Source: Devosia naphthalenivorans (GTDB lineage: Bacteria > Pseudomonadota > Alphaproteobacteria > Rhizobiales > Devosiaceae). Taken from it: 64,000 nt of DNA. The stretch spans positions 248,001 to 312,000 of the forward strand of contig NZ_PYVW01000003.1 in NCBI RefSeq assembly GCF_003056355.1, given 5' to 3'. Below are positions 57,125 through 64,000 of the stretch, one piece after another (within the stretch, counting starts at the first letter, position 1; each line of letters starts with the position of its first letter). The position numbers and the translations under genes are program-made. The notes beneath the pieces were generated by a model that did not search any database, had not been told where the DNA came from, and saw nothing but the letters and a program-made list of their open reading frames with translations.

Positions 57125-57910
57125 ATGTACGATCTGACGGGTAAAGTAGCGCTGGTAACGGGTGCAGGTTCGGGAATTGGCAAGGCTTCGGCGATAAAAC
57201 TCGCCGAAGCCGGTGCCGTCGTCGTGGTCATGAGCCGCACGGCCGAAGAAGTGGAAGCAACCGCCCGCGAAATCGAAGCAAAAGGCGGGCACGCCCAAGC
57301 CAAAACCGCAGATACTTCGGACGAAAACGCCATGCAGGAACTGGTCGACGGGATAATCCGCGACCACAAGCGCCTCGATATCGTGGTCGCCAATGCCGGC
57401 ATCAACGGGGTCTGGGCCCCCATTGAAGGGCTGAAACCCGACGAATGGGACAAGACCATCAGGGTCAATCTGCGCGGGACCTATTTGACCATCCACCACA
57501 CCGTGCCGCACTTGGAGGCGGCGGGTGGCGGCTCGATCATCGTCATGTCCTCGATCAATGGCACGCGGACCTTCACCACGCCGGGCGCCAGCGCCTATTC
57601 GGTAACCAAGGCGGGCCAGTTGGCGCTGGTAAAGCAGTTGGCGCTGGAGCTGGGCGAGCGCCGAATCCGCATCAACGCAATCTGCCCGGGCGCCATTGAG
57701 TCGGAAATTTCCGACAACACGCAGCAGCGCGGCAAGGAAGAGACCGAGGTGCCGGTGGAATTTCCCGAAGGCGATATTCCGCTCACCGGCGGCAAGAGCG
57801 GCAAGGCGGAGGACATTGCTGATGCCGTGCTGTTCCTGGCCTCGGATGCCTCTCGACATATCACGGGCACGCCGATCTGGATCGATGGCGGACAAAGCCT
57901 GCTAAGGTAA
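57125..57910 (+). CDS. Short-chain dehydrogenase/reductase
   Basis: The 261-residue enzyme has a Rossmann nucleotide site TGAGSGIG, the NAG motif VVANAGINGVW, catalytic Ser in VMSSINGTRT and YSVTKAG (Tyr-x-x-x-Lys). MSRTAEEV after the second strand suggests NADP or NAD ambiguity. ATG at 57125 follows GGAGG. It likely oxidises a sugar or alcohol, possibly with the isomerase upstream; the substrate is unknown. Confidence 0.92.
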   Translation: MYDLTGKVALVTGAGSGIGKASAIKLAEAGAVVVVMSRTAEEVEATAREIEAKGGHAQAKTADTSDENAMQELVDGIIRDHKRLDIVVANAGINGVWAPIEGLKPDEWDKTIRVNLRGTYLTIHHTVPHLEAAGGGSIIVMSSINGTRTFTTPGASAYSVTKAGQLALVKQLALELGERRIRINAICPGAIESEISDNTQQRGKEETEVPVEFPEGDIPLTGGKSGKAEDIADAVLFLASDASRHITGTPIWIDGGQSLLR

Positions 57911-57980
57911 GGACAATTCGCCAGTTGCAAGGCGGGTGCGCGGGGCGTAAATCAGCGCCACCGTTTGAAGGCCCTGCCCC

Positions 57981-58814
<834 letters not shown>

Positions 58815-58890
58815 CCACCCAGCCATGCAAATCGTGCTTGACTGATCTGTCACGGAAAGCAGGTCGCGGAACTTGCGCAATGCCGGCCCG

Positions 58891-58926
58891 GCATATAAAG
58901 AACCAGCATATCCTTGTCCGGCATAT
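58891..58926. promoter_or_regulatory. Three GCATAT direct repeats before the PadR gene
   Basis: GCATAT occurs at 58891, 58906 and 58921, exactly 15 bp apart, ending 18 nt before the PadR start. They may be a regulator-binding array, probably for PadR itself. Confidence 0.5.
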
Positions 58927-58944
58927 GCACTGGAGCGCCCCCGC

Positions 58945-59493
58945 ATGAACGTCAGAACGCTTTGCTTGTCGATCCTCTATGAGGGTGAGTCTACCGGATA
59001 TGAGATCCGGCGGCTTTGCGTCGAGGGCGAGTGCGCGTATTTCATCGAGGCGAGCTACGGTTCCATCTACCCTGCTTTGGCCAAGCTTGAAGACGAGGGC
59101 ATGGTAACCAGCCGAGTGGAGCCACAAAATGGCAAACCGGCAAAAAAAGTCTATTCGATAACTGCAGCCGGACGGCAGGCGTTTGCCGCTCAACTGGCGG
59201 AACCCCTGGGCGAGGACCTATTCCGCAGCCCGTTCCTGCTGTTTGCCCGCTATGTCCATATTTTGCCACGCGAATTGGTGGCGCAGCGCGCGCAGGAATT
59301 CCTGGACAGGATGACCGAGAAACACCGGCATCTGGAAGAAGCCATGGCAGAGCGCGGCAGCAATGCCAGCGACACATGGGTGATCAATTTTGGACGTGCT
59401 GTCATGGGCGTTGCGCAGCAACATGTGCAAACCCATATGCACGAACTCATCGACCTGGCGCTTGCCGAGCCAAATAAAGACGCGGCTGAATAA
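58945..59493 (+). CDS. PadR-family regulator
   Basis: The 182-residue regulator has the PadR winged helix (LSILYEGESTGYEIRRL, FIEASYGSIYPALAKLEDEGMV, PAKKVYSITAAGRQAF) and a helical C-terminal dimer domain. The ATG at 58945 is the first codon of the family region. It heads an operon with the RND membrane fusion protein 14 nt downstream and should repress the pump until a drug or phenolic compound binds. Confidence 0.94.
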   Translation: MNVRTLCLSILYEGESTGYEIRRLCVEGECAYFIEASYGSIYPALAKLEDEGMVTSRVEPQNGKPAKKVYSITAAGRQAFAAQLAEPLGEDLFRSPFLLFARYVHILPRELVAQRAQEFLDRMTEKHRHLEEAMAERGSNASDTWVINFGRAVMGVAQQHVQTHMHELIDLALAEPNKDAAE

Positions 59494-59507
59494 AGGGGCA
59501 ATTCAAT

Positions 59508-60785
59508 ATGCGTGCATTATACTCTTACGGGATCGCCTTCGTGATCCTTGCTTTGGCAGGCGTCTGGTTCGCAACCGGAACTCTGGTGATGGGCGGTAAT
59601 GGCCCTGGCAATGGCGAGCGCGCGATCATCACGGTGATCGAAGGCGAAGAGCATGGGCCGATTGCGACCCAGCTCTCCGAGGCCGGTGTACTTGCCGAGC
59701 ATGAGACGCAGCACGCGGTTGATCCGCACCTGACTATCGCGCAGCGCATCGAAGAGGAAAATGGCGCGGATACGCCGCTCCAGTCGGTTCGCACCTCGAC
59801 CTATGTTGCTCAACCCATGGCGATCGAAGTGCCGCTGCGTGGCCGCACGCGCGCCAAGTCAACCGTGGGGGCCGTCGCCGAAACGGCCGGCATCGTTGAC
59901 GTGGTGCATGTGGTGAAGGGCCAAGACGTTGGGGTAGGCGACCTGCTCTGCACGCTGGACCAGGGCACGCGCGCCGCTGCGGTAGCGCAGGCCGAGGCCG
60001 GGATAGCGCAAGCACAGGCGAGCCTGGCGCAGGCCCAGGCCGATTATGACACCAATGCTGAATTGCGCAGCAAGGGGTTGGCTGCGCCCAACACGGCACG
60101 CGATACTGAAGTGGCGCTCAGCGCCGCGCAGGCGCAGGTGACAACCGCGCAGGCGGCACTGGACAATGCCGAAGCAGAGCTGGAGCGCACCGAGATCAAG
60201 GCCCGCGTGGCGGGCGTGGTGCAGGACCCGCTGGTGGTTGCGGGCTCCATGCTGCCAATGGGTCAGCCTTGCGCAACCATCGTGCAACTGAACCCCATGG
60301 TGTTCATCGGCCAGGTTCCAGAGTCTCGCATCGATCTGGCCAAGCTGGGTCTTGAAGCAGACATCAGGACCATCACCGGCCAGGAAGCCAAGGGAAAAGT
60401 GACGTTTATCGCTTCGACGGCGGATAACGCTACCCGCTCGTTCCCCGTGGAGATCGAGGTTCCCAACGATGACGGCTCCATCCGCGACGGTGTCACGGCA
60501 ACCGCGACGGTGAATATGGGCTCGGCCCCTGCGCACCTGCTGCCACAATCTGTCTTGACGCTGAACGATGATGGCGTGCTCGGCGTAAGCACGGTCGCAG
60601 AAAATGCGGTGAAGTTCATGCCGGTGACCATCGTGAGCGATACGCGTGAAGGCGTGTGGGTGCTTGGCCTGCCCACATCAGCCGACGTGATTACGGTGGG
60701 CCAGGAATATGTGGTGGACGGCCAGGCTGTGAACGCTACCAACGTGCCGGTTAGTGGGACGCAATCGGAAGGGACTCCCGCATGA
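59508..60785 (+). CDS. RND efflux periplasmic adaptor (membrane fusion protein)
   Basis: The 425-residue adaptor has an N-terminal membrane anchor (YSYGIAFVILALAGVWFATG), a lipoyl-like half (AETAGIVDVVHVVKGQDVGVGD), an alpha-hairpin (QAEAGIAQAQASLAQAQADYDTNAEL), the second lipoyl half (IKARVAGVVQD) and beta-barrel domains. It links the inner-membrane pump to an outer-membrane channel. An acidic 60-residue segment between anchor and barrel is longer than in AcrA. It overlaps the pump start (ATGA). Confidence 0.95.
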   Translation: MRALYSYGIAFVILALAGVWFATGTLVMGGNGPGNGERAIITVIEGEEHGPIATQLSEAGVLAEHETQHAVDPHLTIAQRIEEENGADTPLQSVRTSTYVAQPMAIEVPLRGRTRAKSTVGAVAETAGIVDVVHVVKGQDVGVGDLLCTLDQGTRAAAVAQAEAGIAQAQASLAQAQADYDTNAELRSKGLAAPNTARDTEVALSAAQAQVTTAQAALDNAEAELERTEIKARVAGVVQDPLVVAGSMLPMGQPCATIVQLNPMVFIGQVPESRIDLAKLGLEADIRTITGQEAKGKVTFIASTADNATRSFPVEIEVPNDDGSIRDGVTATATVNMGSAPAHLLPQSVLTLNDDGVLGVSTVAENAVKFMPVTIVSDTREGVWVLGLPTSADVITVGQEYVVDGQAVNATNVPVSGTQSEGTPA

Positions 60786-63700
60786 TAAACTTGCTCGAAC
60801 GCATCCTGAGGATGCCGCGGGTCATCCTGACGATCATGGTGATTCTGCTGGGCTCGGGACTTTCCGCCTATCTCTCCTTGCCCAAGGAGAGCTTCCCCGC
60901 AATCGATATCCCCTACTTCTACATCTCGGTCACCCAGACCGGGGTGTCTCCACGTGACGCCGAGACACTGCTGGCCAAGCCTATCGAAGACCGGATCAAG
61001 GACATTGACGGGCTGGAGAACTACTCGTCGACCTCGACGACCGGCCATGCTTCGGTGTTCCTGGAGTTCAACGTCAACGCCGACAAGGATCAGGCGCTGA
61101 GCGATATCCGGGCGGAGATGGATGGCATCTCGAGCGAACTGCCCGATGAAGCCGACGAGCCGACGGTGACGGAAATCTCCTTCACCGACATGCCGACCAT
61201 TTCGGTTGCGGTCTATGGTTCGGTGCCCGAGCGCGAGCTCGTGCAACGCGCCAAGGACCTGCAGGAAGAACTGGAAAGCATGGGCGACGTGCAGAGCGTT
61301 ACGCTCTCGGGTTCGCGCGACGAAGTGCTTGAGATCCAGATCGACCTCAACCGCCTCGAAGCCTACGACCTGACAGCGGCTCAACTGCTTGATGCGCTGG
61401 CCAAGAATAACATGGTCGTGCCCGGCGGTACGCTTGATACCGGCCAGGGTTCGTTCAACGTCGAAGTGCCTGGCCTGATCAAGAACGCCGCCGACGTTTA
61501 TTCCCTGCCGCTCAAGACTTCGGGCGATAACGTGGTGACGTTTGGCGATGTGGCGACCATCACCCGCACCTTCGAGGACGCCACCTCTTATGCCAATGTG
61601 AACGGTCAGCCGGCCATTACGCTGGGCGTGGTCAAGAAGCTGGGCACCAACGTCATCACCATCTCCGATGACGTGCGCGCTCGCACCGAGGCGTTCACGG
61701 CCGACTGGCCGCAGGGCATCTCGACGAGCTTCCTGATCGACCAGGCCGACACCACCAAGAACCTGTTCCGCTCGCTTGAAGCAGCGGTGCTGACCGCCGT
61801 GGCACTGGTGCTGATCACCTGCGTCGCCACGCTTGGCGTGCGCCCAGCCATCATGATCGGCATGTCGATCCCGATCTCGTTCATGATCGCGTTCCTCGTG
61901 GTGCAGATCATGGGCATGACCATCAACATGATGATCATGTTCGGGCTGGTGCTCGCCGTGGGCGTGCTGGTGGACGATCCTATCGTGGTGGTGGAATACG
62001 CCGAACGCAAGCTGATGGAAGGCGTGCCCAAGCGCGAAGCCTTCATCATGGCCGCGCGCAAGATGTTCGTGCCCGTGGTTTCGGCCACTTTCACGACGCT
62101 CGGCGCGTTCATTCCGCTGCTGTTCTGGCCGGGCATCATCGGCAAGTTCATGAGCTATCTGCCGATCATCGTGATCGTGGTAATGTGTGCGTCGCTCGTC
62201 TCGGCGCTGATCTTCATGCCGATCATCGGTGCCTTCATTGCTTCGACCCATGTCGATCCCAAGGCGAAGGAAGCAGCCGACATCGTGATGTATGCCGACA
62301 AGTTCGACACCAAGAAAGTGGGCGGGCTGACCGGCATGTATGTGCGCACCATGGAGCATCTGATCCACCAGCCGATACTGACGCTGGCGGCCGGGTTTGC
62401 GCTCGTGGTGCTGATGTTCGCCGCCTACATCATGAACCCGACCGGCACCGAGGCCTTCCCGGCCTCCGAGCCGGAGTTCGGCACGGTGAACGTGATCACG
62501 CGCGGCAATTACTCGCCGATTGAGATCCGTGACCTGCTGGCAGAAGTCGAGAATGAAATCCTGCAGGTGCAGGGCATCCAGGACGTCATCATGAGCTTCG
62601 GTGGTACCGGGGCCAGTGGCGGGCTGAGCAGCGCGACGCCGCCGGACACCATCGGCTCGTTCAACCTGCAATTGCTGCCCTACAATGATCGCGTCAAGGC
62701 CGCGGAAATCTTCCAGAACATCCGTGACCGGGTTGCCGATATTTCGGGTCTCGAAGTGCAAATCGCTGCGCAGGAAAACGGCCCACCCGCCGGCAAGGCC
62801 ATCAATCTGCGCGTCGAGGGCACGGTCTATGAAGACTTGGCGCCGGCCGTGGCCAAGCTGCGCAATTACGTCGAGACCGAACTCGGTGACACGATCGACG
62901 TGGAAGACGGCCGCCCTGCCCCCGGTATCGACTGGGAGATAACGATCGACCGCGAAGCTGCTGCCAAATACGGCATCGGCGTGCGGGAGCTCTCGCCTTA
63001 TGTGCAGCTGGTTACCTCGGGCGTGAAACTGGGCAGCTATCGCCCCGACGATGGCACCGACGACGAACTTGATATCCGCGTTCGTCTGCCGGAGAGCGAG
63101 CGCACCTTCGACGCCCTCGACTCGTTGCGCATTGTGACCGCGCAGGGCCTGGTCCCGGTCTCCAACTTCATCGACCGCCAGGCCGTGCCCAAGGTTGCCA
63201 ATATCGAGCGGCGCAATGGCGTCTATGCGATGACCGTGGCTGCCAATCTGACCGAGGGCGTGCCTTCGGAAGAAAAGATCGCGCAGCTCCAGGAATGGCA
63301 GGAAACCCAGGAATGGCCCGCAAGCGTCGAGATCGTCTATGGCGGTGCGGCCGAGCAGGTCGATGACACCAACGCCTTCATCGTCGTGGCGCTGGGCGCA
63401 GCCCTGGCGCTGATCGCCTTGATCCTGCTGATCGAATACAACAGCTTCTATCAGGTCATCGTGACACTGATGACGGTTGTGATGTCGATTGCGGGCGTGA
63501 TGCTGGGCATGGTGGTCACCGGCATGAGCTTCTCTGCCATCATGACGGGCCTGGGCATCGTGGCGCTGGCCGGTATCGTGGTGAAGAACGGCATCGTGCT
63601 GATCGACACCTACAACCACTACCAGCGCGACGAACACGTCGAGCCGGTGAAAGCCATGCTGATCACCATCAGCCAGCGTGTGCGGCCCGTGCTGCTCACG

Positions 63701-64000
63701 GCAACGGTGACGGCGCTGGGCGTGATCCCGATGGCGCTCAACATCGAGTTCGACTTCATCCGCCGCGAAGTGGTGGTGGGCGGACTTGCCGGTTCGTGGT
63801 TCATCCACCTGTCGGCGGCGCTGGTCTCGGGGCTGTTCGTATCGACACTGCTGACGCTGGTTATGGTGCCCGTGATGGTCACTGCCCCCAACGTGCTGTG
63901 GGGCCAGATCAAGTGGGTCGGCCATCAGTTCGCCCGCCTCGGCCAGTTCGTGACCGGCCGCGGACGCCAGCCTGAGGCGGCAGTGCCCGCCGGCTTCGAC
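60782..64000 (+). CDS. RND efflux transporter (AcrB/MmpL-like superfamily, HAE1), runs off the window
   Basis: The frame is open from the ATG at 60782 (overlapping the adaptor stop) to the last base, 1073 residues, and is close to complete. It shows the RND layout: first TM (RVILTIMVILLGSGLSAYL), two large periplasmic domains, and a TM4 with the proton-relay pair in VGVLVDDPIVVVEYAERK; a later block IVALAGIVVKNGIVLID is also typical. It exports drugs or other toxic compounds by proton antiport, controlled by the PadR regulator upstream. A long opposite-strand frame here is a shadow. No channel gene is seen. Confidence 0.95.
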   Translation, partial: MINLLERILRMPRVILTIMVILLGSGLSAYLSLPKESFPAIDIPYFYISVTQTGVSPRDAETLLAKPIEDRIKDIDGLENYSSTSTTGHASVFLEFNVNADKDQALSDIRAEMDGISSELPDEADEPTVTEISFTDMPTISVAVYGSVPERELVQRAKDLQEELESMGDVQSVTLSGSRDEVLEIQIDLNRLEAYDLTAAQLLDALAKNNMVVPGGTLDTGQGSFNVEVPGLIKNAADVYSLPLKTSGDNVVTFGDVATITRTFEDATSYANVNGQPAITLGVVKKLGTNVITISDDVRARTEAFTADWPQGISTSFLIDQADTTKNLFRSLEAAVLTAVALVLITCVATLGVRPAIMIGMSIPISFMIAFLVVQIMGMTINMMIMFGLVLAVGVLVDDPIVVVEYAERKLMEGVPKREAFIMAARKMFVPVVSATFTTLGAFIPLLFWPGIIGKFMSYLPIIVIVVMCASLVSALIFMPIIGAFIASTHVDPKAKEAADIVMYADKFDTKKVGGLTGMYVRTMEHLIHQPILTLAAGFALVVLMFAAYIMNPTGTEAFPASEPEFGTVNVITRGNYSPIEIRDLLAEVENEILQVQGIQDVIMSFGGTGASGGLSSATPPDTIGSFNLQLLPYNDRVKAAEIFQNIRDRVADISGLEVQIAAQENGPPAGKAINLRVEGTVYEDLAPAVAKLRNYVETELGDTIDVEDGRPAPGIDWEITIDREAAAKYGIGVRELSPYVQLVTSGVKLGSYRPDDGTDDELDIRVRLPESERTFDALDSLRIVTAQGLVPVSNFIDRQAVPKVANIERRNGVYAMTVAANLTEGVPSEEKIAQLQEWQETQEWPASVEIVYGGAAEQVDDTNAFIVVALGAALALIALILLIEYNSFYQVIVTLMTVVMSIAGVMLGMVVTGMSFSAIMTGLGIVALAGIVVKNGIVLIDTYNHYQRDEHVEPVKAMLITISQRVRPVLLTATVTALGVIPMALNIEFDFIRREVVVGGLAGSWFIHLSAALVSGLFVSTLLTLVMVPVMVTAPNVLWGQIKWVGHQFARLGQFVTGRGRQPEAAVPAGFD

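Noticed and set aside
60263..63925. Very long leftward open frame (about 1220 codons) opposite the RND pump
   Set aside because: It is antisense to a clear RND transporter, is extremely rich in His, Asp and Arg, has no ribosome site or domain, and is explained by high GC and codon bias on the other strand.

Overview
The window reads as the chromosome of an alphaproteobacterium of the order Hyphomicrobiales, most plausibly a Devosiaceae member (Devosia or Pelagibacterium-like). This is inferred from high GC, long opposite-strand shadow frames, a 1546-residue NAD-glutamate dehydrogenase, a putA/putR pair without a DNA-binding domain on PutA, several Opp-type ABC transporters and many palindromic intergenic repeats. 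Species cannot be fixed from the sequence alone.

Region 1 (1-4.9 kb) is a junction zone. The tail of a TetR regulator is followed by a fabA-like dehydratase gene. The last residues of fabA are replaced at about 715-725 by phage sequence: a ClpP-type prohead protease lacking its N-terminus, an intact HK97 capsid gene, a cold-shock gene and a small unknown gene. Then come an orphan Flp pilin gene and a leftward PIN-nuclease/partner pair.

Region 2 (4.9-21.1 kb) is a compact prophage-like element. It has a translationally coupled rightward run: portal, tail chaperone, protease-capsid fusion, second chaperone-like gene, HNH nuclease, HTH protein, connector, neck and tail-terminus proteins, small and large terminase, and tape measure. 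No major tail protein, baseplate, fibre, lysis, replication or recognisable repressor gene is visible, and the order is unlike the usual terminase-portal-protease-capsid order. A gene-free 840-bp block (16.16-17.0 kb) is dense in helices and ends in a terminator-like hairpin; it is the best candidate here for an undescribed large structured RNA. Small unknown genes, a CxxC/HNH accessory gene and a tyrosine integrase close the element beside tRNA-Gln(CUG).

Region 3 (21.2-38.2 kb) handles carbohydrate and peptide uptake. An ArsR-type regulator, a GH51 arabinofuranosidase and an Opp-type transporter (binding protein, two permeases, two ATPases) carry shared operator-like inverted repeats. A second Opp-type locus follows: XRE-cupin regulator, binding protein and M24 peptidase leftward; two permeases, two ATPases and a GAF protein rightward.

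Region 4 (38.2-64 kb) is central metabolism and stress: putA/putR, cysTWA with its binding protein lying apart, group III truncated haemoglobin with an Fe-S-type HTH regulator divergent from sodB, flavin reductase, NAD-glutamate dehydrogenase, fructose bisphosphatase, an AGE-family isomerase, an SDR, cysQ, and a PadR-controlled RND efflux operon that runs off the right edge. REPIN-like inverted repeats and two copies of a 125-bp repeat lie between these genes.
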